Source: JAOAFX01 sp049700315 (lineage in GTDB: Bacteria > Hydrothermota > Tepidihabitantia > SM23-42 > JAOAFX01). Taken from it: a DNA stretch of 64,000 bases. The notes under the pieces were generated by a model, which saw only the letters and a list, made by a program, of their open reading frames with translations, did no database searches and was not told where the DNA came from. The stretch lies in assembly GCA_049700315.1 (NCBI GenBank), contig JBNAVN010000002.1:27169-91168 (forward strand), given 5' to 3'. Positions within the stretch are counted from its first letter, which is position 1; each line of letters begins with the position of its first letter. Position numbers and translations under genes: made by a program. Positions 34,834 to 44,588 of the stretch are shown here, piece by piece.

Positions 34834-35451
34834 ATGCGCGACCATAAGAAGATGTATGGAATATATATAAGGGCAGGTTTTCTCATTGCTATTGGATTGA
34901 TCATCGCCTTTTTCCTCACCCTTCCCTATGCCGAACCTGAACCTTACAAATTGAAACAAGAAGTCGTGGGTATAATCAATGAAGTCACAATGCAGATTGA
35001 TAAACAGATAGAACCCATTGATAATACTGAAAGACCCAAACCTCAACCTGCAGTCACACCTGCTGATAATCCAGATGATGGTGTGGAGACAATAAACCCT
35101 ACGGATCTCGTGGAGAATATCATTCCAACCAATCCAATTGGACCTGATATTGAAATCGTTCCGTATTACAAAGTAGAGGTTAAACCTCAACCCATATCAA
35201 TGCCTGCACCGGAATATCCGCCACTTGCCGTTAAAGCCGGGATTGAAGGCAAAGTCGTGGTCAAAATGCTCGTTGATATTGATGGTAGTGTGATTGCCGT
35301 AGAAATAATCAAGTCGAGCGAAAATCAAATGCTTGATGAATCCGCAATCAGTGCAGCAAAGAAATCCAAATTTACTCCCGCGAAACAAAGAGACAAGTCT
35401 GTACGCGTCTGGGTAGTCAGACAGATTGAGTTCAAACTTAAGAATGGATGA
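34834..35451 (+). CDS. TonB family energy-transduction protein
   Basis: Inner-membrane protein reaching across the periplasm to energise outer-membrane transport, 205 residues. A short cytoplasmic start, one membrane helix (about 13-31), a Pro-rich spacer (about 60-125) and a C-terminal TonB domain are present. The domain shows MPAPEYPPLAVKAGIEG, then VDIDGSVIAVEI and AISAAKKSKFTPAKQ. ExbB and ExbD are not in the window. AAAGGAGG precedes the ATG. It converges with the isomerase gene whose stop abuts it. Confidence 0.92.
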   Translation: MRDHKKMYGIYIRAGFLIAIGLIIAFFLTLPYAEPEPYKLKQEVVGIINEVTMQIDKQIEPIDNTERPKPQPAVTPADNPDDGVETINPTDLVENIIPTNPIGPDIEIVPYYKVEVKPQPISMPAPEYPPLAVKAGIEGKVVVKMLVDIDGSVIAVEIIKSSENQMLDESAISAAKKSKFTPAKQRDKSVRVWVVRQIEFKLKNG

Positions 35452-36462
35452 TCACTTTGTTCTTGATAATTCTTTTTTCAGATAGTCTATCCTCTTGACC
35501 GGCATTGGGTCAATGCCGGTTTTCAGGGCAACAAAACAGCTCAAGAAATCGCCCAGCATAATTGTGCTGAAAACTCGCTCCAGCGGATTCCTGCCCAAAG
35601 GATTGATATCAAGATATCTCAGCCCTTTGATCTCCTGGTTGATCAACTTCTTGATTATCCTGACCCTCAGTCTGTTACGCACAAAAGCATTAGGGTCATT
35701 GATGAATATTACAATCAATTCTCTGGTAATCTGTTTGGGTCGGCCGATACCAACAATCTCATTATGATTCATTTCAGGGATGACATTGGTGTGGCATAAG
35801 ACTTTTGAATTCTCATTCAGCTGACACTGCCATCTTCTTGCCACCACTGCGAATACATTTGAATTTGTGTAGATTACCGGCAGTTTGTTTTCAATAAGCC
35901 TTGCAATAATTCTCCCCCTTTTTTCAAGAGTTCTCATTTTGCTTTTCAAAAACATTGCCATCTTCGCCAGTTCTATCCTGGGACTTTTTGCAAGTAAGCC
36001 AGTGCGAAAAAGCAGAAGAGGTATCGGTGTAAAAAGATACCCTAATGCACCCCTGGGAGGAAATCCTTGAGGAATCTGAATTTTCAAAAATGCCTTATTC
36101 TTCATAAGTTGTCCGTCTGACGAAATCACCGCAACTTGCATACCCTTTTTCGTTAAAACACTATAATTGCTCAAAGTTTCTTCTGTATTTCCTGAATAAC
36201 TAACAAGGATACCAAGGGTATTTTTATCAACATAAGCAGGTATCTGATAATCTTTATTGACAATAATGTTGATTTCAGGATACAGAGCTGAAACAATATC
36301 ACCACTGATACCAGAACCACCCATCCCACATATTAAAACCTTTTCAAACCCTTTGTTGAAATAAGATTTATTTGCCGCATTTTTCCAGGCAGAATCAAAA
36401 AGATTGATTGACTCTTCAATCTGTTCAGGTAATGAATAGATTATTTTTCTCATATCTTTCAC
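35452..36462 (-). CDS. Bifunctional phosphoglucose/phosphomannose isomerase
   Basis: SIS-fold isomerase linking glucose-6-P, fructose-6-P and mannose-6-P, 336 residues. The first SIS domain has GMGGSGISGDI and SYSGNTEETL. PQGFPPRGALGYLF matches the motif of the archaeal-type bifunctional PGI/PMI family. It is last in the PTS operon, which fits metabolism of the imported hexose phosphate. Start is either GTG at 36462 (overlapping the ptsI stop) or ATG at 36453. Confidence 0.9.
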   Translation of the reverse strand: MKDMRKIIYSLPEQIEESINLFDSAWKNAANKSYFNKGFEKVLICGMGGSGISGDIVSALYPEINIIVNKDYQIPAYVDKNTLGILVSYSGNTEETLSNYSVLTKKGMQVAVISSDGQLMKNKAFLKIQIPQGFPPRGALGYLFTPIPLLLFRTGLLAKSPRIELAKMAMFLKSKMRTLEKRGRIIARLIENKLPVIYTNSNVFAVVARRWQCQLNENSKVLCHTNVIPEMNHNEIVGIGRPKQITRELIVIFINDPNAFVRNRLRVRIIKKLINQEIKGLRYLDINPLGRNPLERVFSTIMLGDFLSCFVALKTGIDPMPVKRIDYLKKELSRTK

Positions 36463-38210
36463 TTCATCACCCCTTCAATCCCCGGAAATCTTTTCCTCAC
36501 CACCCGATTCAAATATTTCTTTACCTCAAGTGCTGTACGGAAATTCAATGACTCCTGGGCAATCTCTTGACACTGTGGTATGGTAAGCGTCCTCAAGACA
36601 AGTTTTGCCCTTGGTATTGAGGATGGACTCATTGATAGTTCATCAATTCCAAGACCAAGCAAAAGCGGAATTGCCAGAGGATCACCAGCAAGTTCTCCGC
36701 ATAATCCTATCCAGATGTGTGCATTATGTCCTGCTTGTGCAGTTTCTCTTATCAATTTGAGAACTGCGGGATGATAATGGTCAAACAGTTTGCTTATCTT
36801 TTCATTACCCCGATCAACTGCCAGTGCATACTGGGTTAAATCATTAGAGCCAATGCTGAAAAAATCAACTTCCTGGGCAAGAAATGGGCTCAGCAATGCA
36901 GCCGAAGGTGTTTCAACCATAATGCCCAATTGAATTCCATCATCAAATTCAAGTTTCTTTGATCTCAATTCCTGCTTCACTTCGTTGAAGATCAGTCTTG
37001 TCCGCTTGATCTCTTCATAGGTTGCAATCATTGGAAACATGATCTTGATATTTTTATTCACTGATGCGCGTAAAATGGCCCGGATCTGAGTTTTAAAGAA
37101 TTCCTTCTCTTGAAGGCAAACACGGATTGCCCTCCAACCCAAAAAGGGATTTGCCTCACGATAGTCAGAAAATATCTTATCGCCACCCAAATCGTAAGTC
37201 CTGATAATCACCGGATGAGGTTTCATTTTTTTTGCAAGGGCATTGTAAACCCGGAATTGTTCTTCTTCCGAAGGGCTACCACGCCTTGCCAGATACAAAA
37301 ATTCAGTTCTGAATAATCCAATGCCAATTGCACCATATTTCAGGGCATGTTCGGCTTCTGCAAAAAATTCAATATTTGCAGATACATCTACGTGTTTGCC
37401 ATCCCTTGTTTCAGGTGGCAGTTCACACACCGGTAATAACGCCTTTTCAATCTGCAGGTTTTTCTTTTGCTGGTTCTCATAAAAACTTATTCTCCCCTCA
37501 CTCGGGTTTATGATCACGATGCCCCGCTCTCCATCAACGATTATTTCATCACCATTCTGAACCTTGCTCAACAAATCACCAATGCCCAATATTGCAGGTA
37601 TTTCAAGTGCACGGGCTGTGATTGCAGTGTGCGACGTTCTTCCACCTAATTCCATTGCGATACCGATAACATTTTTAGGATTAATAAGCGTTGCTTCTGA
37701 AGGTGGAATATCACGGGCAACAACAATTGAACCCGCAGGTGCCTCAAGAACCGATGAATGGGACACTCCTAAAAGGTTCTTCAAAACTCGTTCCGCGACA
37801 TCATATATGTCAATTACCCTTTCTTTGAAGTAGGCGTTTTTGCTTTCACCAAGTTTTTTCGCATACTCGCTGACCACTTCATAATATATGTATTCGGCAT
37901 TCTTTTTCTCATCAAATATCCGTTGTTTTACTGTCTCAATTATTGTATCATCCTCAAGCATCATAATCTGGGCATCAAGAAACTGTCCAAAATCTTCACC
38001 GATCTCACGATTGATCTGTTCTTTAATCTCTTTCAGTTCCTCTTTTGTCTTACTGATTGCCTGGACAAATCTTGTCACTTCTTCTTTCAGATAAACCGAC
38101 AGAATAGGCGTCTGGAAAACTTCGGTCTTTTTTATCTCGTAAATAAATGCTTTACCTTTAGCTACACCTTTTGAGGCGGCAACACCGTGTAGTATCTTTT
38201 CTTTAGGCAT
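36459..38210 (-). CDS. ptsI: PTS enzyme I, phosphoenolpyruvate--protein phosphotransferase
   Basis: Transfers phosphate from PEP to HPr, 583 residues as expected. The phosphorylated His194 lies in GGRTSHTAITARALEIPA. The PEP-binding barrel includes RTEFLYL, FRTYDLGGDK-type residues, GIMVETPSAALL and the catalytic Cys in GLCGELAGDP. It overlaps ptsH (TGATG) and the isomerase gene. Confidence 0.97.
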   Translation of the reverse strand: MPKEKILHGVAASKGVAKGKAFIYEIKKTEVFQTPILSVYLKEEVTRFVQAISKTKEELKEIKEQINREIGEDFGQFLDAQIMMLEDDTIIETVKQRIFDEKKNAEYIYYEVVSEYAKKLGESKNAYFKERVIDIYDVAERVLKNLLGVSHSSVLEAPAGSIVVARDIPPSEATLINPKNVIGIAMELGGRTSHTAITARALEIPAILGIGDLLSKVQNGDEIIVDGERGIVIINPSEGRISFYENQQKKNLQIEKALLPVCELPPETRDGKHVDVSANIEFFAEAEHALKYGAIGIGLFRTEFLYLARRGSPSEEEQFRVYNALAKKMKPHPVIIRTYDLGGDKIFSDYREANPFLGWRAIRVCLQEKEFFKTQIRAILRASVNKNIKIMFPMIATYEEIKRTRLIFNEVKQELRSKKLEFDDGIQLGIMVETPSAALLSPFLAQEVDFFSIGSNDLTQYALAVDRGNEKISKLFDHYHPAVLKLIRETAQAGHNAHIWIGLCGELAGDPLAIPLLLGLGIDELSMSPSSIPRAKLVLRTLTIPQCQEIAQESLNFRTALEVKKYLNRVVRKRFPGIEGVMK

Positions 38211-38467
38211 CAGTCCTGACCTTCCAGAATCTGCCTTAAGGCATTGAAGGCCTCTTTCTCATCTTTGCCATTGCAAATCAATGTTACTTTTGCGCCTTTT
38301 TCGCAAGCCAGGGTCAATATGCCCATAATTGATTTTCCATTCACCTTTACCCCATCCCTTATTATCTCAACCCTACTCGTAAACTTTTCCGCGAGTTTTA
38401 CAAAACGGGACGCAGGCAAAGCATGGAGGCCATTTTCATTCAATATTGTTATCGTTTCTTTTATCAT
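38210..38467 (-). CDS. ptsH: PTS phosphocarrier protein HPr
   Basis: An 85-residue phosphocarrier. The active His15 (NGLHALPAS) and the regulatory Ser46 (KSIMGI) are both present. Ser46 is the target of HPr kinase in organisms using HPr for catabolite control; no hprK is in this window. It overlaps EIID (ATGA) and ptsI. Confidence 0.97.
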   Translation of the reverse strand: MIKETITILNENGLHALPASRFVKLAEKFTSRVEIIRDGVKVNGKSIMGILTLACEKGAKVTLICNGKDEKEAFNALRQILEGQD

Positions 38468-39156
38468 ATCAAAATCAGATTAATTATTATCAAAATAAAG
38501 ACAAAAGTCAAGATTAGGATTGGTGCAACCTTTTTCCATAAGAGTATGAGGAAAATACCTACCAGGGGTAATAAAAAAAATAGATTGAAATTTTTCTGTA
38601 ATACAATGGGCAATAATCCTGCAAAAAACGCACCCAGTGATTCAAATAGTCTCTGCATAAATACAACCTTTCTGCTTTTTATTATATAAACGACATCCCA
38701 TCCCTGTTCATAACCGCAAACAAAACCATCAAACCTGAAGTATACATGAATAATGTTATAAATTATAACAAAGATCAATGGTCCGGCAATCCCATATTTC
38801 AAACCTATTATCGTCGCCACCAACAAAAGGACAGGTCTGATGGTCTGCCAGAACAACAGATCGCCTGCCGAAGCAAAGACTGATTGTCCAACCATAATAT
38901 GATTTTTTATTTCTTCAGGGTCTTCGTTCTTTTCATATGCCCTTAACACTGCACCAATAATATACCCAACCATATAGGGATGGGTATTGAAAAAAACTCG
39001 GCTGTTTTGTAATAGTAAATCCTTCTTTTCTTTGCTCAATCCAAGAATAACATTGAACAAAAATCCCATTGATTGCATTGAATGGAATGACCAGGAACAC
39101 TGCAAAAAAATGCTCGCAAAAAATAGTTTTATAAGACGAAAAACGCCAAGCCGCAT
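38464..39156 (-). CDS. PTS mannose/fructose/sorbose-family EIID component
   Basis: Membrane subunit of a mannose-family PTS permease, 230 residues. The N-terminus (LFFASIFLQCSWSFHSMQSM, then GFLF) matches the EIID signature, and NTHPYMVGYIIGAVLRAYE follows. C-terminal helices (about 175-230) end the protein. It is shorter than E. coli ManZ (about 283). The start overlaps EIIC by 28 bases. Confidence 0.92.
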   Translation of the reverse strand: MRLGVFRLIKLFFASIFLQCSWSFHSMQSMGFLFNVILGLSKEKKDLLLQNSRVFFNTHPYMVGYIIGAVLRAYEKNEDPEEIKNHIMVGQSVFASAGDLLFWQTIRPVLLLVATIIGLKYGIAGPLIFVIIYNIIHVYFRFDGFVCGYEQGWDVVYIIKSRKVVFMQRLFESLGAFFAGLLPIVLQKNFNLFFLLPLVGIFLILLWKKVAPILILTFVFILIIINLILI

Positions 39157-39770
39157 AACACTCCAATGACAAACAAATAAAATCCTTTCTCTCTTATAAA
39201 TAGATAGATCCCATTGGCGATACCTAATGCTACGATAACGATCATCAGAAATTCCTTGCTGAAAGAACTTGTAAGGATCTCAAATCGCAGTACACTCACA
39301 ATTGCAAAGATCGGCAAAAGCAATATGACACCCCTTAAGAACGAAGTCAAAATCCCGGTAAAATGGCATAAAGAAAGACAGGATTTGTCTCGCAAAAACC
39401 GATAATAGAACTGTTCATTAAGTCTGCGAACAAGCGTATCAAGAAAACTACCCAAGACTGCGGCAAGTATGCCAGTGAGAAAGATGATTACAAGATTGGG
39501 TTCTGATTGATTGACCTGTTTCATGATAAAATAAGAACCGCAACCAGCAATACCTGCAGCCTGGGCATCAGGTGGTACATCCCTTCCGATTGGAAGATTG
39601 GCAAGAAAAATCATCTGAAATAAAGCACCAATGAATATGCCGGTTCTCAGGTCACCACAGAATGCACCTATTATAACCCCCGCAACTATCGGCTGCGATA
39701 TGCCAAATTCACCAACAGCGTATTTATCAAGCAAAACAAGAGCACCAAACAGAGTAAGCAGCAGAATCAT
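39129..39770 (-). CDS. PTS mannose/fructose/sorbose-family EIIC component
   Basis: Membrane channel subunit, about 213 residues with six or more hydrophobic helices. GDLRTGIFIGALFQMIFL and PIGRDVPPDAQAAGI are typical of EIIC. I use ATG 39770, which overlaps the GH57 stop (ATGA). An in-frame ATG at 39794 would add eight charged residues. Confidence 0.9.
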   Translation of the reverse strand: MILLLTLFGALVLLDKYAVGEFGISQPIVAGVIIGAFCGDLRTGIFIGALFQMIFLANLPIGRDVPPDAQAAGIAGCGSYFIMKQVNQSEPNLVIIFLTGILAAVLGSFLDTLVRRLNEQFYYRFLRDKSCLSLCHFTGILTSFLRGVILLLPIFAIVSVLRFEILTSSFSKEFLMIVIVALGIANGIYLFIREKGFYLFVIGVLCGLAFFVL

Positions 39771-41683
39771 AGTTCTATCTCTATCCTGGGGCATTCAGAA
39801 AAAATCAGCATTATTGAGAAACCTTGAAAGATCTTTTCAAATCCTGATTCACTTGATGAAATTGTTTCAATTGGATATGACAATAATACAAATTTTTCTG
39901 AGGCACTAAATTTTATCGGTCTAAAATCATCGGCATCAATTGTGAAAGATTGCAGATCTGAAAGTTCCTGTAGTTCATAGACACTATATTCACGATTTAT
40001 TTTTAAGTTAGCATTGAAAATTCCAAGGGAAAATTCAACACCTAAGTGATTTATCTTCCCTTCATAACCGATCTTTATCGCCGGAGTTGAATCTTCAATT
40101 TTTATCATCTTTTTCAGATTCGCAGACTCATTTAACCAGGTAAATTCACAGGGTTTGAGGTTTACCAATCTATAATGGACTATTTCACCAAGATTTTCCT
40201 GATAGTAAAAATCCTGTTTTTGCGGAATTGTTTCAAGCTGTCTTTCAATCGCAAATGCCCTTTTGTATTTATCATAAATCAAGTATTTTTCAAGGTCTTT
40301 CCCTTTTGACCGAATAACCTCATGGATTGATTTGATTTCCTCATCACCGGTAGATTGGGGAATCAGTTCATGATATTTTTCTCTTCTTCTACTAAGATAA
40401 TTTAGAATATTCATTCTCCGATGACGGTCATCAATCTCAATGAAACCTCCGGTATCTCTATCAATAATACAGAAATAATACAGAGTGCTGACAACAAGCT
40501 CATTCTTTCCGTCAGCGTCAATATCAAAATCTCTAACACCAGTTTCAATATTGTATGACTCAGCCTCAATAAGATTGCGGTACACTGCCTCCCTTAAATG
40601 AGGCAGATATAATCCACCAAAAATACCGTGCCAGTAAGCACAGGAACATTGCCCGCGCCACAAACTTAATTTTGCTGAAGGTTCATTTTTTATGTTATTG
40701 GAGACATATAACATACGCTTGTGCATAATATTTGCCTCTGGATACCTGGTCAAAAAGTTCTTGAAATAGCCACCATGGACAAGATGATAATACCTGTGGT
40801 CAATTGCCCTTTTTAGTTCTACATAATTTTTACCAGCTTTCAAAGGTAAAACCCATTCTCCCATTTCTTCATAGGAAGCAGTGGGAATGTAGATTCTACC
40901 TGCAGGCGGTTCGTTTTCAATGATATCCTTGAGGTGAACAGTTTTTATCCATTGTTCATTCTTCACAAAATGTAAAAATTTTTCCAGCCATTGTTCTTTG
41001 TAAACCCAGGTATATGTACCGGGCCAGACTCCAAATTTTTCACCATCATCACCCAGCACCTTCAGAATATTCTCACACCTGCTGCCCTCTTCCTCAAGAT
41101 AACGACGAACTTCTTCAACCGGATGGAATGGAATTAAATAGCGCAATTTCATGGAAATTGGAAACAACTTTAAAACTCTGCCATTATCTTCAGTGATAAA
41201 GTAATTGTTTAATTCATCATCACTCAATCCTGCGTAGAGAAAATGTGTATCATCAAGAAGAGTATAGTCAACACCTGCTTCTGCAAGCAAAGGGACCAAC
41301 CCTGGTTCCCAGACCCTTTCCGTCAACCACAGACCATGAGCTTCATAATCAAATGTCTTGTGGATAAATTCTCTGTAGTATTTTATCTGTTCAATAAGAT
41401 CACGCGCAGGGATTAGAGAAAGAATCGGTTCGCTGTATGCAGAAATCAATATCTCTGCCTGCTTGTTTTTTACCGCTTCCTTCAAATAATCAAAGTATTC
41501 AGGATGTTTCTGTGATAACCACTCACATAATGGTCCTGAGTTGTGAATACCAAATTTTATTGAAGGATATTCTAACAATGTCTTTATCAAAGGCAGGTAA
41601 GAATGTTCATAGGCAAACTGAAATACTTCGTCAAAATTTCCTACCGGTTGATGATTATGTATGTATAATGCAAGTCTTACCAT
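39767..41683 (-). CDS. GH57 glycoside hydrolase, 4-alpha-glucanotransferase-like
   Basis: Cytoplasmic alpha-glucan-processing enzyme of 638 residues. Family GH57 motifs are visible: HNHQP (9-13), GPLCEW, WLTERVWEP with the probable nucleophile Glu122, and LGDDGEKFGVWPG with the probable acid/base Asp213. The C-terminal half (about 330-638) is a beta-rich domain as in the Thermococcus glucanotransferases. There is no signal peptide. It is unusual to find such an enzyme between PTS EIIB and EIIC genes, with which it is translationally coupled. This suggests the imported sugar is a glucose oligomer or is fed into glycogen. Confidence 0.92.
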   Translation of the reverse strand: MVRLALYIHNHQPVGNFDEVFQFAYEHSYLPLIKTLLEYPSIKFGIHNSGPLCEWLSQKHPEYFDYLKEAVKNKQAEILISAYSEPILSLIPARDLIEQIKYYREFIHKTFDYEAHGLWLTERVWEPGLVPLLAEAGVDYTLLDDTHFLYAGLSDDELNNYFITEDNGRVLKLFPISMKLRYLIPFHPVEEVRRYLEEEGSRCENILKVLGDDGEKFGVWPGTYTWVYKEQWLEKFLHFVKNEQWIKTVHLKDIIENEPPAGRIYIPTASYEEMGEWVLPLKAGKNYVELKRAIDHRYYHLVHGGYFKNFLTRYPEANIMHKRMLYVSNNIKNEPSAKLSLWRGQCSCAYWHGIFGGLYLPHLREAVYRNLIEAESYNIETGVRDFDIDADGKNELVVSTLYYFCIIDRDTGGFIEIDDRHRRMNILNYLSRRREKYHELIPQSTGDEEIKSIHEVIRSKGKDLEKYLIYDKYKRAFAIERQLETIPQKQDFYYQENLGEIVHYRLVNLKPCEFTWLNESANLKKMIKIEDSTPAIKIGYEGKINHLGVEFSLGIFNANLKINREYSVYELQELSDLQSFTIDADDFRPIKFSASEKFVLLSYPIETISSSESGFEKIFQGFSIMLIFSECPRIEIEL

Positions 41684-42157
41684 TTACACTCCTGTCAATT
41701 TCTTAATTATATCAATAGGTTGGGAATTGGGCAGTTGTTTACCAGTTACTTTTATGCCCAGTTCATGCAACCTGACCACTGCCTCTATATCCTCAGGAAC
41801 AAGATATATAAATGGCGCGATTGAACGTGCGCCCTCACGATAACTTAAGCCACCAATAAAGACTTCGTTTATCGCCAACCCATTCTTTACAAGATGATAA
41901 GCATCCTTCACTTTGTCTACAACAATCATAATTCTCTTCTTATCCATTCCATCTTTCAAATACTGGGCACAAGTCCCTATGTCAAAACAATTGAAAACGA
42001 TATTTTCCGGTACTGCAAGACGATAAGCACTGCATGCCCAATTATCCTTGCTGATTGTATCACTGGCAATTATCAACTCTTCAATTCCCAGGGGTCGTGC
42101 CCAGCCAGCAACAACCTGACCATGAATTAGTCGGTCATCAATACGGAGGATGAACAT
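41684..42157 (-). CDS. PTS mannose/fructose/sorbose-family EIIB component
   Basis: Cytoplasmic phosphotransfer subunit, 157 residues. The phosphorylated His12 is in RIDDRLIHGQVV, followed by the family GWARPLG and the KRIMIVVDKV strand. The upstream donor EIIA is not encoded in this operon. It abuts the outer-membrane barrel gene (1-base gap) and GH57. Confidence 0.94.
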   Translation of the reverse strand: MFILRIDDRLIHGQVVAGWARPLGIEELIIASDTISKDNWACSAYRLAVPENIVFNCFDIGTCAQYLKDGMDKKRIMIVVDKVKDAYHLVKNGLAINEVFIGGLSYREGARSIAPFIYLVPEDIEAVVRLHELGIKVTGKQLPNSQPIDIIKKLTGV

Positions 42158-42158
42158 T

Positions 42159-43844
42159 TCAATCCCAGAATTCCCATTTTACTTCCAAACCAAACATGCG
42201 ACCCATATTAGGAAAATCAGCTACATTTTCATCCAGCATATTTTCCAGAATCATTCCTATATTCAAGGTAATGAATCTAATTGATAGCCCTGGTGATATT
42301 GTCCAATATTGCTTGTAATGATTACCCGCAATATCATTCCTTTCGCTTACAAAATCAAAACGTGTAAAAAACCAAACCAATGATCGTTCTGTCTTTTTCC
42401 TGGCACTTAACCCCAATCTTAGAGTTGTTTTAGGAAACACCGTATAAATTTCAGGCTTTAACAAATAGTTGAAAGCACCACTAATTGAAAACCACCTCCA
42501 GATGGGCATTTCAAAAAATCCGTCAAAACCAGACAAATAATCGTTGTCAATGTTGACTGCTGAAAAGTGATCTGCACTATCCCTTTCATAGACAATTTGA
42601 TTGGTGATTGCAGAATGATAAAAAGAGAAAATCGATTTTTTGATCTCAAAACCAATCTCTTTGTATAGATGTTCTTCGTCCTTTATGCCCGGCTCTCCTG
42701 TGATATTAATCAATCTTTCAGTCAGCTTCTCATTGCCGTATCTTGCAACAAAATTTGCCCGTTTATGAAATTGTTTTAAACAACCAAAAATTTCTAAATT
42801 ATTTAATGCATTGTAGTTTAACTTCAACTCAGGATTAAAATAAACACGCCTGTCAGTCTCATAGGTTATTGAGTACCCTAAACCTGCAGTCAACCGATTT
42901 AATCCATAATTTAACCTTTGATAGAAATCCATCTGTTCGTCGTCTGAGGGTTTGCTTGCATCAAACTTGAATCTGCTTGTTGAGGCATAAAGGCCAATGA
43001 TATTCTCAAAACCCTTCAATGAAAACATTATCCGCTGATTTACACCGTAGATTGTCAATTGGTTATTCAAAATTGTAGCACTTGTTGTATCAAAATACTC
43101 ACTCCGATTGATGGTTTGGAAAGCAGCAATTCTATAAAAATCATTTCCCATTGTCAGTGTGATATCGCTGAATTTAAGATTACGCAAGGTATCATAACTA
43201 TTGTCTGTATATAGCAGGTCAATGCGCGAGGGAATGAATTGATTGTAATAAAAGTTTGCATAACCTGCATTTGTGCGCAGATGACCACGGTCAGAATACT
43301 TATACTGTCGGGAATATAAACCACTAAGATAAAAACCTGCAAAATTCGTGATTGCACGTGTGAAATCAAGATTATATTTGCTTTCACCAAACAAGGTAAA
43401 ATAAAGACAGGAATATGGTTGATCATAGGTATTCACTTTTGTGTCAATCTCCAGGTTTTTTACACCTTCATCAGCAATCACCTTGTTCAATTTCACAGGT
43501 TTAAGAAAATTCATAGGCAACGAAAGAAAATTGAAGTTTTCTAAGAAATAGTTGTCCAGATAATGTGAATGAAGAAACATCTTTACTTGATATGGACTAA
43601 CAATTTCAAGTGAATAGCCCCTGTCTCTTACCAGATATGGCGTGAGATAAGCAAACTCTTTAAATTCATTGAAAAAAAGCACGGGTTCAATAACCCGTGT
43701 CTGATTCAGTGAACTATCATACATACCCATCTTTCCAAAATCTATGATTTCAGGAATTTCATATCTCTTGATTTGGGTTGAATCAACAGGTGCTGTATCC
43801 TGCTCAATTCCATTGCCAATAAAAATCAATAACCAGAAAAACAC
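42159..43844 (-). CDS. Putative outer-membrane beta-barrel protein
   Basis: A 561-residue protein that I do not recognise as a named family. A short hydrophobic N-terminus (from GTG 43844) is a probable signal peptide. From about residue 130 alternating amphipathic strands rich in Tyr, Phe and Asn (for example FAGFYLSGLYSRQYKY) continue to an aromatic C-terminus (VKWEFWD), as in porins. It has no TonB plug domain. It is first in the PTS operon, which suggests that it admits the sugar through the outer membrane. The promoter makes the GTG leaderless. Confidence 0.7.
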   Translation of the reverse strand: MFFWLLIFIGNGIEQDTAPVDSTQIKRYEIPEIIDFGKMGMYDSSLNQTRVIEPVLFFNEFKEFAYLTPYLVRDRGYSLEIVSPYQVKMFLHSHYLDNYFLENFNFLSLPMNFLKPVKLNKVIADEGVKNLEIDTKVNTYDQPYSCLYFTLFGESKYNLDFTRAITNFAGFYLSGLYSRQYKYSDRGHLRTNAGYANFYYNQFIPSRIDLLYTDNSYDTLRNLKFSDITLTMGNDFYRIAAFQTINRSEYFDTTSATILNNQLTIYGVNQRIMFSLKGFENIIGLYASTSRFKFDASKPSDDEQMDFYQRLNYGLNRLTAGLGYSITYETDRRVYFNPELKLNYNALNNLEIFGCLKQFHKRANFVARYGNEKLTERLINITGEPGIKDEEHLYKEIGFEIKKSIFSFYHSAITNQIVYERDSADHFSAVNIDNDYLSGFDGFFEMPIWRWFSISGAFNYLLKPEIYTVFPKTTLRLGLSARKKTERSLVWFFTRFDFVSERNDIAGNHYKQYWTISPGLSIRFITLNIGMILENMLDENVADFPNMGRMFGLEVKWEFWD

Positions 43845-43849
43845 GCTTG

Positions 43850-43878
43850 ATTATAGACCAAATTTGCCGTTTTGTCAA
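43850..43878 (-). promoter_or_regulatory. Promoter of the porin-PTS-GH57 operon (leaderless type)
   Basis: Minus-strand TTGACA (43878-43873), 17-base spacer, TATAAT (43855-43850). The GTG at 43844 is 5 bases past the -10 box. It is divergent from the recR promoter. Confidence 0.75.
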
Positions 43879-43900
43879 GCAAAAATTCCCGAATAGTGCA

Positions 43901-43928
43901 TTGACTTGAGACGAATTTTGACTAAAAT
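43901..43928 (+). promoter_or_regulatory. recR promoter (leaderless type)
   Basis: TTGACT (43901-43906), 16-base spacer, TAAAAT (43923-43928). The ATG at 43934 is 5 bases further on. Confidence 0.7.
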
Positions 43929-43933
43929 CTACT

Positions 43934-44521
43934 ATGCCTTTGTTAAATGACTTAATTGAAAAACTTCAGTTGCTTCCGGGTATCGGCAGGAAAACTGCTC
44001 AGCGATTGGCTTTTTATCTTCAGAAGATGGATGTATCAAGGGTCAAGGAGCTTACCGATGCAATTCTGAAGGCAAGGCTTGAATTAAAGGAATGCTCAAT
44101 TTGCCACAATCTCGGAGAGGTGGATCCCTGTGAAATTTGTTCTGCAGCAAACAGAAATAAAGAGATTATCTGCGTTGTTGAACAACCTGCCGATGTAATG
44201 GTGATAGAAAAAATTGGTGAATATAAGGGTTTATATCATATTCTCCATGGTGTTATTTCACCGATTGATAATGTTGGTCCTGAAGACCTCCGGATCGACA
44301 GTTTAATTCAAAGAGTAAAATCACGCAATATCAGTGAAGTAATCATCGCCACAAATCCAACAACGGAAGGCGATGTGACCGCACTCTACATTGCAAAATT
44401 GCTAAAACCACTGGATATTAAGATCACAAGAATAGCCCGGGGATTGCCAATGGGTAGTGACCTTGGGCTTGCTGATGGCACGACCATTTTAAGGGCATTT
44501 GAAGGCCGACGCGAATTGTGA
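43934..44521 (+). CDS. recR: Recombination mediator protein RecR
   Basis: Works with RecF and RecO to load RecA at gaps. The 195 residues match the family. The helix-hairpin-helix LPGIGRKTAQRLAFYL is at 13-28, the Cys4 zinc finger is C54, C57, C66 and C69, and a Toprim domain (VVEQPADVMVIE) is followed by the GLPMGSDLGLADG loop. dnaX and ybaB, frequent neighbours, are not adjacent. Confidence 0.97.
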   Translation: MPLLNDLIEKLQLLPGIGRKTAQRLAFYLQKMDVSRVKELTDAILKARLELKECSICHNLGEVDPCEICSAANRNKEIICVVEQPADVMVIEKIGEYKGLYHILHGVISPIDNVGPEDLRIDSLIQRVKSRNISEVIIATNPTTEGDVTALYIAKLLKPLDIKITRIARGLPMGSDLGLADGTTILRAFEGRREL

Positions 44522-44538
44522 GTCTAAACACATCCGTA

Positions 44539-44566
44539 TTGACTTCTGTCTAAATCTAAGTATAAT
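44539..44566 (+). promoter_or_regulatory. yajC promoter
   Basis: TTGACT (44539-44544), 16-base spacer, TATAAT (44561-44566). A leader of about 16 bases with AAAGGAG precedes the ATG at 44589. Confidence 0.75.
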
Positions 44567-44588
44567 TAAGTGTTAAAGGAGTAAGATA

